64,000 bases of DNA from NCBI GenBank assembly GCA_026770025.1, contig JAMXDE010000009.1:744001-808000 (forward strand), in the 5' to 3' direction. The notes under the pieces were generated by a model that saw only the letters and a list, made by a program, of their open reading frames with translations, did no database searches and was not told the DNA's origin. Below, one piece after another: positions 41,794 to 55,200 of this stretch (position 1 is its first letter; the number at the start of each line of letters is the position of its first letter). Made by a program: the position numbers and the translations under genes. This DNA comes from Craspedostauros australis (lineage: Eukaryota > Bacillariophyta > Bacillariophyceae > Mastogloiales > Achnanthaceae).

Positions 41794-44430
41794 TGGGAGC
41801 GAGCATCTCCGTGAGGATGGGAATGTGGGCTTTAATTCGTGTCTGCGCAGAGTGAATTAGCTCAGTACGAGTATGTCATGTATGTAGATCACCTTTCTCT
41901 CAACACGATGCATGCCGACCTTGAACTTTGACACCAACGCAGTCTGGTTTCCGACGGTATGTTGGCTCCACCTACGAAACCAATTTCATCCCACAGGCCC
42001 CTGCGCTGGCCGCCTGAGGGAAGACATCACGAGTTAGCATGTAGTATATGAATCATCGACTGGTCGGTGGGTTGGTGTAATGCCGACGTTTGCGATGTGG
42101 AGATGGTGATAGGTACTCTTAGCCACAGACGATGTCACACTTGGCTCGTGCTTAGATTACCAGAGTACTCGTATCAACCACTGAAGCTGTGTTTCATTCC
42201 TCTGATCTGTTACGCTGCCGTTGCTTTATGGCAGCCCTTTGCCACCAATGTTATGATCTCTTCCTGTTCTTCCGACTCTTGAAACCAATCACACATCACA
42301 GCGATCACCAGTTTTGCGAGTCTCACAGTTGCCAAATTGTGGCGGCAAAAGTGCCAAGAAATGATCAAAATGTGAACCAACTGCTCATTCGTACCGATTC
42401 GTCCATACCGGTGTGCGGAAACGTGAGCGCGAAGTAATGTGCCTCCTGGCGACCAATTTTACGCGTCTTGACTGACCACGTTGTTCTTTCGTGGTCGCGG
42501 AGGGGCGTTCTCCGCGTTCTCTCTCTTGTGTGGGAGGGGCCATGGAGCAAGTCGTCTCAATGCTGGCCAGAGGCAGGCTATCAACTCTACGAATTACACC
42601 ATCAGCGTTGCTGACAGCGTCGGTGTTGATTACGGTGTTGATTACGGTGTTGATCACGGCGGCCAGCACCACAAGAAATTGTAAGAGCAAGAAGACTCGT
42701 GACGAGACCGGGTATGTCGTACCCACTTGCCATCAGGCATCAAGCCTTTGGACAGTCCGCTCCGATTGCTCTTGCTGCTTCTTCTTGATAGCATCGACGC
42801 AACCAGCAGCATTCATTTGGTACCATTTCGAACATGAGGGAATGGATCCTCACATCTTCGATCCATCCATCGGCGGCCGCAACGCTCGTGGACAATGTGA
42901 TCCGACAATGTGAGAGGAACCAAAGGCAACAGATGAAAGAAGCGCAAGATCGGACGTCATCTACGAAGGTACGGAGAGTCTTCAGTTTCCATTGAACGAC
43001 CCAGAGGGTCAGTCAGAATTCAAGAATGAAATGAGCAGCGGTCCGCATCGTGCATGGAAGGAGCTGAGGGAGCATGTCCCCACTGCACATACGGCCTCCG
43101 CTTCTGTCCTGCCATGATAACAGATGCACATCATATTCTATTCTCCAATGTAAATACTGCTTCACCACTTGCAAGCGTATGTGCAGTACCTTCCATTCGA
43201 ATCGTTTGATAGTTGTCAAAGATCGCAACCTTCCACTTGCACAATGAACTGGGCGAGGCATGGCAAGAGGGCAACAACAGGCAGGTTGCGGCGCCTATAT
43301 CTCTTCCAAGGTACAGTATCGTCCATGCATTGCTAGAATTGCAATGCAGAGCAGGCTGCTTGTACCTCCTCCACAATGTCTCAAGAAGAGGCAGGCTTGT
43401 GACACTTGCCGACCTTGCCGTCATCAAACCTCAGTCAGGCTACGGCCGCCGTATCGATCATGTGATCGTGTAAAGCGCTCTTCTTCCTCGCCATTGAATC
43501 GATTCTACTGTGCTCCACTGTTCGTAGGTTCTGGCTTCGCAACATGGTTTCGATCGTTTGATGTTCCAGATGAAGTCGTACACATTGAGGCATCCAACGT
43601 TGTACATGAGCGTTAGCCAACCATTGCTGGACTATTCAATCCTTGATTTGCAAGCACCTGTGCTAGTATTGCTGGCACGATGCTGTTCTCCAGTGGTCGA
43701 GTCGGCGCTGAGTGTCAGGTCTTCCTTTCACCCGCACAACGAAAGGGTGCGCAACAACGACAACAACAACGACTGAGTTTTTGTTCTTGGTGTGAATGGT
43801 TCCATGCCTTGACAATGCGATTTATCTAGAACCCCAATGACAAAAGTGCTTATGGACACGATCTGCGAATGGATGTTTGTTAAGTTCGACTTGTTTCTCG
43901 CAACAGTGTGGGAGACAGCGCGATGGCAACCACCCACGAACGCGTTCTTCTCAACACGGGCCAGTAGCGTACTCCGACTGTAGCACGAACACGAGCGCTG
44001 TTGCTACACGAGAATTACGATTAGCAGTTGCTTCGCAAGAGACGAACATGTGATTCCTTGCTGGTGCGAAGAAATGAACGAAGACAGATAGCTCGCACTT
44101 CCTTGTAACATCCCCTTCTATTCCGAGAAAATGGGGCGCCCTTGTTTCGGATTCTCGTGGTCTCGGAAAGGACCAGTCCCATCGATGGTCATTTGCATGA
44201 CAAATGTGTGAATCGCACCAACACAACTGTGCTACACCCAACCACCAACCTTGACATGAATTGGACCGGTACACATTCGAACTGCTCACAGCATGCGCCG
44301 GTGTGACCAGCAAAAAGTCATAAATTCTATCCAAGCCATTCCTGAAACCAACAAGAAAGCAAATCGACAATCAACAAAGCAACCAACGCACAAATTCACA
44401 CACACACACAACGGACACGACGCGATTACC
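41794..44430. other. Intergenic region with one doubtful ORF
   Basis: 2.6 kb. The only coding candidate is 42542-43117, listed separately. The remainder shows short overlapping frames and no domain. A CA-rich stretch just before 44431 is likely the 5' leader of DUF6824 gene B. Confidence 0.5.
42542..43117 (+). pseudogene. Possible coding region broken by one in-frame TGA
   Basis: From the ATG at 42542 the frame encodes a basic start and a hydrophobic segment with a repeated VLITVLIT pattern (from a GGTGTTGATTAC repeat near 42622-42660), then 80 residues including FIWYHFEHEGMDPHIFDPS. It stops at TGA 42911-42913. The same frame continues for 67 more open codons with protein-like composition (SDVIYEGTESLQFPLNDPEG, KELREHV) to TGA at 43115. 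I found no GT-AG intron that removes the first stop in phase. It may be a pseudogene, a small membrane protein ending at the first stop, a read-through or selenocysteine site, or chance. No family was recognised. Confidence 0.3.
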
Positions 44431-45714
44431 ATGATGGATCACACTATGAAGAAGGACAAATCCTCCAACGCTGTGCCCAATTCAAGAAAGGGGGTTCAGC
44501 CACTGCCAAAGGACTTCGTCCCAACAGAGCTCGACGTCATCTGCGGTCGAGGCAAGCACATCAAGAATCACGCAGGCAACGTGCGATTCAGACAAGTTGT
44601 CGCTGCCTCTGTCGACGAGTACAAGAAGGCGCACACGAAGCAGGAAAAGTCTGCTGCTGTCACAATGATCGTGAACAGAGTCCGCCGATGCAATCAAGAC
44701 GGCGGCTTCGTGCGCAAGGTCAGCGATGGCTCTTGGGTGATTGTGGAAGAAATCGTCGCGCGAGAGAAGGTCGGACAATGGTACGAGCTATGTGAGCCGG
44801 GACTCCTCGTTCGCAATTGATGAAGCTACCTGAGCGTGCGCCAACACCTCGGAACATCCGGCGATCTTTGTATGATATGTATTCCTGCGGAATCTGACAA
44901 AGCGTGCTTGCGCATGCACATACTTCGTATCAGCATAGCATATCTGACTTTTCTTATCTTTTGCAACCCGCTCTCCCGACTTTGGATCATGGCATTGCTA
45001 AATGTGCATGACGAAATCTGCAGCATCCGAGACTTCATGTCTGACATGTACAGTTCCAGCACCAAGTCAAAGCGGATCCGACGCAAGCTCGAAACCATGC
45101 AGATGGATGACAACATCGACGAACTGATGATGTCAAACAGTGTCGTGGCACATCACATGGCGAGTATCCAGCAGGAAATCAAGAGAGGTGGTAAGTTTCA
45201 AATGAGATCACCGAATGCTGTTCATTCTTCTCGTATCGCATGATCAGTTACCGCGAACACGAGAATGTGCCATCCTATTATTCCACCCTCTCATCCTTCC
45301 TTTGCCTGTCTCTCGCTCTCTTTCGTAATCAATTGCTGTCCCATCACAGCCTCGGACGAGCACATTGGTCAGCTTCTGGAAACTGCCAACGCTTCGGTTT
45401 TGGAACAGATCAAAGGGAATCAGACATTGCAGCAGGTCGCATTGGCAGCTGCGGGGCATGAATCGACAACGGATGCAGGGCAGGATGCCAACACTTCGCA
45501 CCCACCGACTGTTCCAAACTGGTTGTTTGCGAATGGAGAGCTTCCAGCCATCACGATACCAGAAAAGCCACTGGCGATGATGAGCATCTCCGAATCGAAG
45601 CCAGAAGCTGCGAAATTGTCTTCTGTTCTAGACACATCGAATGCCGATGGCGCCGAAAAGAAGCGCAGCCGCAAGGCCCAGCCGCAAAAGCCCTCGAAGA
45701 GATGCCGAAGATGA
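44431..45714 (+). CDS. DUF6824-domain protein B (three exons)
   Basis: Exons 44431-44780, 45024-45190 and 45350-45714 (293 residues); introns 243 and 159 nt. An in-frame ATG at 44293 exists but would add a low-complexity leader. Residues 30-117 are the DUF6824 domain: PTELDVICGRGKHIKNHAGN, RQVVAASVDEYKKAHTKQEKS, GGFVRKVSDGSWVIV, AREKVGQ. Exon 2 encodes SIRDFMSDMYSSSTKSKR and a helical segment. Exon 3 starts ASDEHIGQLLETANASVLEQ, matching ASDEALSELFEQANMSVLHQ of gene A, and ends in a basic KPSKRCRR, a candidate nuclear signal. Exon 2 length (167 nt), both intron phases and the CAATG/GTAC donor are the same as in gene A, 13 kb away in the opposite orientation. Probably a nuclear regulatory protein of unproven role. 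Confidence 0.87.
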
Positions 45715-46230
45715 TCTTGTCTGCAACTGTGCTCATCGGACAGGGTGCTTGTGCGCCGTCGCAACACTTCTTCGCACAATGATTCCACGCGCGTCAATAG
45801 AGCTGTACCAACACAACAGAATATTTGGTATAACAAGATATAAGATCCTGCACAATGTACTGTATAAGAATGCAACAATGGAAAGCAATGACCACAGCTG
45901 CAGGGGCGGTTGTAAACGATCTGCTCTGCTCGTAGAGTGTTTTTGAATTGTGGACCATTGCCGTACAGAGAGAGCGTTGCAGCATCTCGCGGAAGAAGAC
46001 CAAGACCATGCACGCACAACGAAGCGCCCCGCTCGAATTCGGTCACTTCGGCTTTGTTGGAAAGTTCAGCAGCAGAAGCAAGGGGAAAGGAGCTTTGAAG
46101 CGATGCAAATGTGTGTATCCACCTGCGTTAATCTGTCTGTGTATCTGCGTGGCGTTTACATAAATGATTACAAGCAGACGATGCTCTAGAGAGTGTTCAT
46201 ACGTTTGGGTTCGTCCGCAATGCAATATCT
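45715..46230. other. Intergenic between convergent genes
   Basis: 516 bp between the 3' ends of DUF6824 gene B and the NOG1-like gene. No coding sequence or repeat of note. Confidence 0.5.
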
Positions 46231-48493
46231 TCACGCTCTTGCGCTGCGTTCATCGACAGCGGCCATGGCATCCAACACGACTCGCACTTCTCCCAACATT
46301 CTCAGCACTTCATCTTGCAGCTCCTCGACGCCCATGTCCTCGTGGATCGACAGCTTCAGGTAAGGCGTGCCGTCCAAGATTTCCTCCAGATCCTCGAGCG
46401 CGCCATCAACCACTCCCAAGTCGTACTTCGAGACGACATCAATCCACGGCCGACGCGGAAACCGTGCTCGCACCTGGTTCATCGATAAGCGAAGGAGAGG
46501 ATTTCCCGCAATCAGTTGCGGCGTGATAGATCGCGAAAAATGAAGAGCGAGGGCTTGTTGACAATGTGAGAGGGAGGTAAATGGTTTGGGGACTGTGATT
46601 CAATGTGTTTCATTCACATTTCATCCTAAACCACTTCCGTTGACTCGTCCCATGAATTTTGCGACCAACAGATCGTCAACCAGTGAGATCACCCGCGCAA
46701 CATCCAGCAAGGTCAATAGTATTCACATACAATCGTTCTTGCCCTGTTGCTACATCATACAAGCATTGTGAACGAATAAAAATCCGCGGCTCCGTCACTG
46801 AAGTCTTCTTCTCCACCTCCTTAAAAACACAACGAATCCATCACGGCACGATATTGTTTACTCACCTCCTTCCGTAGCTGCAGTTGATCCTCCACGGATG
46901 AGCACTTGTCCCCTGCCTGACCTGAAAGGTCCATGACGTACATGACAGCCGTCGGTAGATGCTTCATGGCGGCCAACGTGAGCTCTTCCATCTCGTTGCG
47001 CTCGTAATCAGGGCGCACCAGCAGACCCGGGCTGTCCATGACCTGGCATAGCTGCGAGAAGGCGTACTTGCCGGTCAACACTTCCGCGTCTCGCTGCCTG
47101 CGGTTCTTGCGCTGCAGCGCGCGGTTTTTCTTTTCATCCTCGCTCGATTTGGGCACGATCGCCTTGGCGATGGTCGAATCATCACTCCAGAACACCTCGA
47201 CATGGCCCAGCGTCATACCTCGCGTTGTGAATGGGTAATTGTTAACCTCCGGCGTCGCCGAGGATATGCATCGCACGATGGAGGACTTGCCAACGTTCGG
47301 CGCGCCCACCAAGACGACGGCGGGCGTGTCGAGCTGAACCGCCGGTGCACTCCTCAGCTTGCGCTGCAGGTCCACCAACCCGGCCACTGGCTCGAACACA
47401 AATTGCTTGTAGAGTGCCATCATCTGCTCCGTCCCTTCCTTGACCACGTCATCGGCCTCTCTCGCGGTTTCGGCATACTTTGCCTTGGCGACCCAATCCT
47501 TGCCCGCATCCAGGAGCATCTTTCGCGCCTCGTGGATCTCGTCGAGAACCAGCTCCAAAGTGAGACCGTCCTTCTTTTGTCGTGCACGGGCCGTCAAATC
47601 AGCGACGACGCGTTCGAACGGATGCAGCCGTCTCCATTCGGCCTTGTATCCTTTGACGGTGTCTCGCAGGGGCAGACACAAAGCCTGCGAGAGGGCATTC
47701 AATCGTTCGGCTCCGTGTTTGCGCGCACGATTCTTTGCATTCTTGATGGCCCTGCAGTTGGAAATGGAGTGATGTGAGAAAGCGTGGGAATGTGAGCGTG
47801 GGTGTAGTTGGGAATGGATTTGTGGGTGCATGTGAAAGCGCAGATGCGAGCGCAAAGGCGACTGTAATTATGAATAGAATCATTAGCAAGTTACGAATGC
47901 GAGAGTTCCGGTGGAGTCATGGATGGAATGCTCATCCATGCAATAGATGAGAACAAGCACGTGAGCATGATACTCGCGACATGCAAAAGAAAGGAAAAGA
48001 GAGGCCACCTCACACACGCGCACACAAAGACGTACGCATCCCCCTGGACACGCAAGGATGCCTTTCGCGCCCTGTCCATAAGCTCCGTGGGTGGCTTGAC
48101 GACGGGTAACCGACGCAATCCGCCGGTGTTTTGGTATCTGGTTTTGGGTGTGGGCGGTGGTTTGGAGGCTACCGCATTCGGCGTTTGGTCTGTTGATTTG
48201 GAGAACAACCTGGTCGCTGTGGTGGAGTATGCGGCGCAATGCGATGCTGATACACGAACAGAATCCATTGCCGATAACATGCCAGTCTCGCATGTCGCCG
48301 AGAATCCAAAACAAGTGTGTGGGTTGCGCACGCTGATTCCCAGCTGCCGCCGTCGCCCACTTGCATTTGACGTCACAGTCCATGCTGGTGCAGAGGTTAG
48401 TGTCGGCGCGCCGTGCCTGACGATCGATGGTCTGAAGGCAGCCACAGACCGAACCTGGGAAAGGAATGTGGCCATGCAACAGGAAGCGATCAT
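46231..48493 (-). CDS. NOG1/OBG-type GTPase, probably plastid-targeted
   Basis: Three exons: 48493-48036, 47751-46866 and 46473-46231 (528 residues). An upstream ATG at 48568 would add 25 residues. Junctions: GATGC/GTACG donor to TGCAG/GGCC acceptor, and AAGGAG/GTGAG to CCAG/GTGC; both keep phase and rebuild family segments. The N-terminus MIASCCMATFLSQVRSVAAF-RPS has the A/F plastid cleavage site, then a transit region. Next comes LPPV-like LMDRARKASLR and IKNAKNRARKHGAERL, the helical NOG1 N-domain. GTPase motifs: G1 GAPNVGKSS, G2 region NNYPFTTRGM, G3 DSPG, G4 SKYDL (the Nog1-type variant of NKxD). Nog1 proteins assemble the large ribosomal subunit. The short C-terminus and presequence suggest an organellar version acting on plastid ribosomes. 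Confidence 0.85.
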
Positions 48494-49298
48494 GATTGCC
48501 GTGATCCTTGGTGTTGCGAAGCTCGACGTCGTTCTTGTCCCCTTGCTGTCGTCACAAGGCGATTTCATTGCGAGGAATGGCAGTTCGATGACACGAGCGC
48601 AGTGAATGAGATGGAGTATTGCTCCAGAGGACTGTTGGTCAGCACCGGAATCCAACGCTGAGAGGGTTGTGATGTATGTGCGTTGTGATCCACAACAAGG
48701 AGAGGAAACGCGGCGGATCATGATGTGCCGCCACTGCGACGAAACACACCAAGAAAAGTTGCGCGAGTTTGTGTTGTTGGCGGGAAATGAGTCGTGTGAT
48801 CATTCGTGACACACTTGATGTCGAACTTGTCGCTCGAATTAGTCAGCAATCATCAAACAGTGGACGATTCAACGGATCAAGGGACGATTGTTCCTCCATC
48901 ATCGACGCCGCAAAATGGCGCACAAAGCACGAATCATACAACAGCGTCGAAATTTGCACAGAAACATGTGCACAATGATCTTCGGCACGACCTCATCGCG
49001 CAAGGCGTGTCGCGTGGGCGAGGATCGCGGAAGAGTGCTGTGTGTGGTTGTGGCGGCAGTACGAGCGCTTTGTGACGGATCAACAGTCTCCACCATACAA
49101 CCAGGTCCTCTGTCGAATTCTTTCAGCGGACGTTGAGCAAAGCAAAGCAAAGCATTGTTGCAGAGTGTCCAACGATTTACAAAGGGCACAGATTCAGCAT
49201 CATCATACCCAGTGGAGCGTGCGAGCTGCAAGTAGAAGTGAGGACGGACCCGCACCCCCAACAGAAACACCAACAGAGGCACCAACAGAGACACCAAC
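48494..49298. other. Shared upstream region of divergent genes
   Basis: Between the start of the NOG1-like gene (minus) and the VPS8 gene (plus). Just before 49299 are repeated CCAACAGAG/CACC units, probably in the VPS8 5' leader. A plus-strand frame at 47919-48605 is open opposite exon 1 of the NOG1-like gene and is treated as a shadow. Confidence 0.5.
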
Positions 49299-52200
49299 AT
49301 GGATATCCAAGCAATTCTGGATGAGACGGATTCGTCCCAATCGTCTGTGGGGATGAATCCATCCTCTCAGTCATACGCGTACGCCAGCGGCGGCGGCAGG
49401 CACGAGATGGGGCTTGGGCTTGATCTGAGCGGCGTGTCGAACGCGGATGCTGCGGATCCCATTGCATCAGGAGCAGCAGTCGGAGGGAGGCAGGACTATG
49501 GCCGCGGCAGCGATGGGCATGTCAAGATGCAATACTCAAACGCGCTGGAGGCTGCCATGCGACGGACCACCAGCAACATGGTGCCACCGCAAAATCCCAA
49601 CCAGCACGCTGCGCCTCTGCATGTGTCCACCGCAGGCCACAACCGATCGCGCCCCGCCCCTGTGGATACGTACACGCGGCAGATTTCGGCGCTGACCACA
49701 AGCTCTTTCGGACCCACCGCTTGCGTGGACTTGGAGCAGATCCTGCAGGAGGACGATGACGACGACGACGACGATGATGATGACTTGGACAACGACGAAT
49801 GGAGGCGATCGAGGATGGTCAGCGATCTTCCAACGGCGTCGTCCTACAACCCGTACACTGCGAATACCGCGGCCAAACCAGCTGCAGCTGCCTATGAGAA
49901 CGCCCCGCCGACCACCATCACGCAGACTCGCCACAATGCCGAAGATTGGGACGTGCTGCAGGCCATCCTCGGTGAAGATGACGACGATGATGAGGATGGT
50001 GATGCCCATGCCCACGCCCACAAGAGCGCGAATGGCGGCAATCACCGCATGACCCACGATGACGATGACAGCGACGATGACATAAGGGCGGTGTTGAACC
50101 GTGCCAAGTGGAGTGCTTCATTTGCCGACGACAATGACGCTGACGATGACGACGATGATCCTGTTCACGTGTATTCGTTGTCTGAGTGGAAGAAGAATGC
50201 CAATTTGTCAGCCAACGGTGAGCCATCCCATTATTCGTCCCACATACTGGACGCCATCCTCAATTCCGAAGACGATGACGACGATGGCGACCTGGGCTTT
50301 GGAACCGGAACGGACCTGAAGAGCGGAATGCAATTCAACGCAGGCCAAGCAGGAGACCAGTCATGGAAGCAGCCCATTCAGGGTCACCATGGAACCCTCG
50401 CTTCACCCAACGGACTCGTTCGCTCCGTTTCCAACCACAGCTTCACGACGGACATCGACAACTCGACATTGGCAACGACAGAACAGCACGGGCTGTTGCC
50501 AGTGGATCATCCTCATGCGATCAACTCCGCTCACGTCAATACCGAAATGGACATTTCCGCCATCAGCGTGGGAGGCGCGAGCAGTTCTGCGTTCGGCCTT
50601 CCCACCACCAATATCGGTGGAATGCAGCTTGACAGCACCATCGACGCGGCTGCTGCGCTTCGGTCGGCTGCCAGCCCCATCAAGGCGATGGGAGGGCGGC
50701 ATGCCGGTTTGTCCACACTTTCACCAATGGCATCGCCGTCGCCATCAATGCGAGGGACAAACGCCCAGGCTGAAGCAGAGCTGTCGGAAAGCGAGCTTCG
50801 CGAAGCCTCCAAACGGTCGTTGGAGATTGCACGGCTCTACGAGCAAAAGCTAATGAAGAGCGGCCACCGTGATATCGTCTCACCTTTGATGGTGAAGCGT
50901 CGACTGAAACCCCGAGTGGAGCTGCCAACAAAGCAACGTCTTTCGGAGCGCCGGATTGACCCAGTCAAGTCAAATGCACCATCCGGCGGTGCATCAGCGT
51001 CAAAAGGCAATGCAAGCGGCGTGAATCGTGCAGCCGCTCGTCTGCTGACAGTTTCGACCACGACGGCGACGCCAGGATCAGGACAGTCATCGTCAACCAT
51101 CCCAGCGTCGTCGCTCAACATGCCCAAGTTCAACTTCTCGGGTGTCCTGGACGAAAACATGATGCCGGGGATCCACAAGGAGCTGATCAAGAATCAGGCG
51201 GCATACGGAAGTCTGCATTCCACCAACCTGCCGACGGCACTCGCCGTGAACTCAAGATTCATCGCGATCGGTACTCAGAACGGGGTGATTCTCGTGTTCG
51301 ATCTATTCGAGGTGCTGCGGCACTCTCTGGGCGCCACCCGCAGCGGCATTTCGAACAACGACTCGTCCAACGCATTCTCAATCCGCAAGGCAGGCAGCGT
51401 GACCTCCATAGACCTCAACTCTTCCAATGCGGACGTCCTCGTAGCGGGCTACACCAGCGGCTGGATCGTGCTGTGGGACATCATCAAGGGAACAGTGATC
51501 CGCACCTGCGCAGACGTCCACGCATCTCCATTGTCAACAGTGCGCTTCTCTGCCACCGATTTCAGGATCGTCTCGGTCGACGCCGCAGGCCTTGTCAACA
51601 AGGTCACCTTCACGAAGAACATGCTGTGGAATTCGTACAGCTACGACACCGAATGCCTGCTGGATGGAACCGCGGGACAAATCTTGGCGATGGACGTGCT
51701 CACACCGCTCAACGTCCTCATGCAAAATCAGGCCTCGTCCTCGAAGACCCTGCAGGACTTGGCCAAGACCAGATCCTATGAACCACTCAAGCATCTCGTT
51801 CTCATTGCTCTCTCCAGCGAGCGATCTTCCTTCGCGGTTGCTGTCGAACCAACAGTCAACGTCCTGCATCGTTGGTCCAAGCCTCCGCAAGAACGCGTCG
51901 ATCCGTTGGAGCCCAGCAATCATTCAGGCGTCGAGGACGGCTCGTCGGTGTCAGCGGGCAAAGGCAAAGGCACATCGCCGACTGATAATGATGCTGGTAC
52001 TGACGCTGGCCGCAACAGATCGACGTACCTGCCATGTCTGTCGTGGGGCTGGGCCCTTGTGCAGGGTGGCGGAAACACGCTGACACCGATCCTCGCCAGA
52101 TCATGGGGATGCTGCATCCAGTTGCTACGGGCAAGCTACCCCATGCTGGAGGATGACGAACTGGCGGGTGCCGATGGACCGGCGATGCCCGACGTCGAGC

Positions 52201-55200
52201 AATGGCCCGCGTTCGGTCTTCAGGATGAATTCGAGGTCTCTTCGCCCGTCGTCGCGATGAAGTGGCTGAACGACCGATCGCTGATCTACCTCACTATCAA
52301 CAATGAATTCACCGTCGTGGATACCGTCATGATGACCTTGCTGGAGAGGCTCGACTTTTCCGGCCTCCAGCTCACATACGCAGAATTCCGTCTGAGCAAG
52401 TCCATCGGCCGGAAGGACAGCGGGCTCAGCTCGAAGTCGCAATCCATCGGCGGTGACACGAGACCGCTCTGCGCCACCTTCCAGAACTCCATCCAATCCT
52501 GGGACGACAGGTTGCTTGTGCTGTGCCAGTCTGATGTCAAGACCGTCTCCATCGTGGGTGCCAAGCGACGCATCTCGGCACTGGAACAAGACGGCGAATG
52601 GTTGGAGGCGCTTGCTCTGGCCCTGAACCATTACGAGAACACGATCAAGAGTCAGGAGAACCGAAGGCGCAACCCCACCGGACGCAACAGCCTCTCACAG
52701 CATCCCGAATTCTCCAAAGGTGCTCTCAAAAGCGAGGACGAGGAGTGGATTGCCAAGCTGCTCATTCGATATCTGAACATCGCCATGGAGAATGCACCGG
52801 ACGCGCAGCCCATTGTGGCGGGAGAACACTTCTTGGACTTGGCCACGAGCCACTTCCAGATGCTGGCCGGCGTGTGCATGGAGTACTGCGTCGTGACCAG
52901 ACGTCTGGACTTGCTGTTTGGCCCCATCTTCCATCGTTTTCACTCTGTCGGTTATCTCAATGTCTTCCTCGACGTCCTGGAACCGTACATCCTCAACGAC
53001 AAGCTGGACTACATCGCGCCGGAGGCGATGGCCCATTTTATCGAGCATTGCCGAGCGACGAACGGTATTGCCACCGTGGAGCGCTGCTTGCTCCACATGA
53101 ACGTCACCATCATGGACTTTGACTCCATCCTTGGACTGCTGCGTGCCAACGAGATGTACTCGGCGCTATTCTACGTCTTCAACCAGGGGCTCAATGATTA
53201 CACGACCCCGTTGGAAATCCTGATGGAAAAGATCTTCGATGCTGCGGACACATCGAACTTACACAGGAGCAGCCGACGGTTGGACGGTGTTCCCAACAAC
53301 GAGCTGCAGCACGTCGGATACAAGGCAATTGCGTACCTCCAGAGCTGCTTCCAGGGCCGCACCTTCCCGCAGGACGCCGACATCACGCCGAAGGAGCGGA
53401 TCCAAACACTGCGACCTGAGCTTCTTCGTTTGCTCCTGCAGGAGCAGTTCACCCCATCGCCCAACATCAAGGCTCACCAACCGGTCATCGGTTCGCGGGC
53501 TTTGCGGTATCCCTATACCCAGATCCTCATCATGGTGGACCCAATCGCCATGTTCCAAACCATGGCCATGGCGTTGGATGCTCCCGACTCAGAATTCCGA
53601 GCAGAATCGAATTTCGAATCCATCGGAGGCTGGGAGATCGAGGTGGACGGATCAACCGAAATTGCCGGCGATGGCGACGGCGACGGCGGCGGATCCAGTG
53701 CCAATAAGATTCCTGATCGGCAACAGGTCGTGAGCATGTTCCTATCGATCATTTTGCCGGAAAATGCTGACGATGAATCGAAGTTGCCGACACAATCGAT
53801 CACTGCGCTTCCCAAGCCGTCGATCTTCCAGGCCCGATCAACAGTCAATGCGTTCCTGGATTTCCTGGCTGAGTACTTGATGAAGGGCGTTGTGCGAGTC
53901 AACAAGGTGGTCGCCTTCATGATCTTGGAGAGGATGGCCAAACGGTACGAAGCCTGTACAGATGCCTCCGGTCGGCAGCATGCGCAGGGACGAATTATCT
54001 CGCTCATCACGGCGCTGCCTCGCAACTCCTACGAAACCGACGAGGTGTTGGGCCTGGTCGAAAAGTCAGGCATCCACCGGGCGGCGCTGATATTGCACCA
54101 AGAGGGCGCGTCCAGCTGGCACGATGGCATGCATCCTGAACGACAGGCCCGTCACTTCCAGGCCGCCATCGATAGCTACCTGGAAGACGAAGACGAATCG
54201 TTCCGCTTGGAAGTGTTTGCGTATGCCAAGAAGGAGTGCCCCGGATCGACCGATGTGGAGAGCAACTTCGATGCTGCCTTCGAACCCAAGACTCTCCGAG
54301 ACGCGTTGGCATTTAAACTGCGAGACTTGGTGCGACTGAGTCCGTTGATGACGGCCGAGCTTGTGTCCGAGCTGTTCGTCGAAGACCTTGAGAAGGTGAT
54401 TGGTTTGCTGGACAATACGGACAGTGGCAAGGTCCAGTTCATGTTTTTGCAGACCATCATCTCGGGCGAACTCAACCAGAAGGATTCGGTCGCCGGGTCA
54501 GTCCTGACAGCGCAGCTCACCACAGGACACCATCACAGGTACCTGGAATTGATGGCGGATCTGTATCCCGACTCCGTCTACGACTACCTCTCAACTCACG
54601 ACAACTACCGGCCGGAGCAGTGCCTCGAGCTGTGCCAACGGCGCAACATAGCAGACGCTTCCGCCTACCTGCTGGAGAGGATGGGCAACGTGACGAGCGC
54701 TCTGCAACTGATCTTGCAAACCTTGGAAAGCCGCATGATGAATCTCAAGCGCACCGTGAGGGGTTTGGGGACGGACTTCTTCCGTCAGCATTCTGCAACA
54801 CTCTCCGCGTCGCGCTGGCGCAAATCCAAGGCGTCGTCGATGGAACTGTACGGCAAGCAAGAGAAGGACGTGGAAGGCGTGAAGAAGATCCTGATCGTGG
54901 CGCTCGATCTGTGCGAGCGAAATTCCGGCAGCTTCAACTCGCAAACCGAGCACGGATCGCAGCTTTGGTTCAACGTGCTGGATCGTCTCATCAATGCAAA
55001 GAGCTTCTTGCGGTTGACGAAGGAGCAACCAAGCCACGCCGGTGTTATCAGCGGCGTCCTCGGCGACCTGCTCCGATTGACGATGCAGAGGATGGTCTCC
55101 AGCGTCCCGCTTCCTGATCTGGTCCGCAAGGTGACGTCCGATCATTCCGGCAGCGACATCGGAGAGCTGCGCCAGCTGGTCAGCAGCCTCTTGAGCACGT

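Noticed and set aside
29474-42173. Octamer TACTCGTA / TACGAGTA near 29475, 30113, 41866 and 42166
   Set aside because: Four sites looked like a dispersed regulatory motif, but an octamer is expected about twice in 64 kb over both strands and the excess seen is too small to claim.
47919-48605. 228-codon plus-strand open frame
   Set aside because: It lies opposite exon 1 of the NOG1-like gene, whose minus-strand product has a plastid presequence and family residues; the plus-strand protein has no recognised domain.
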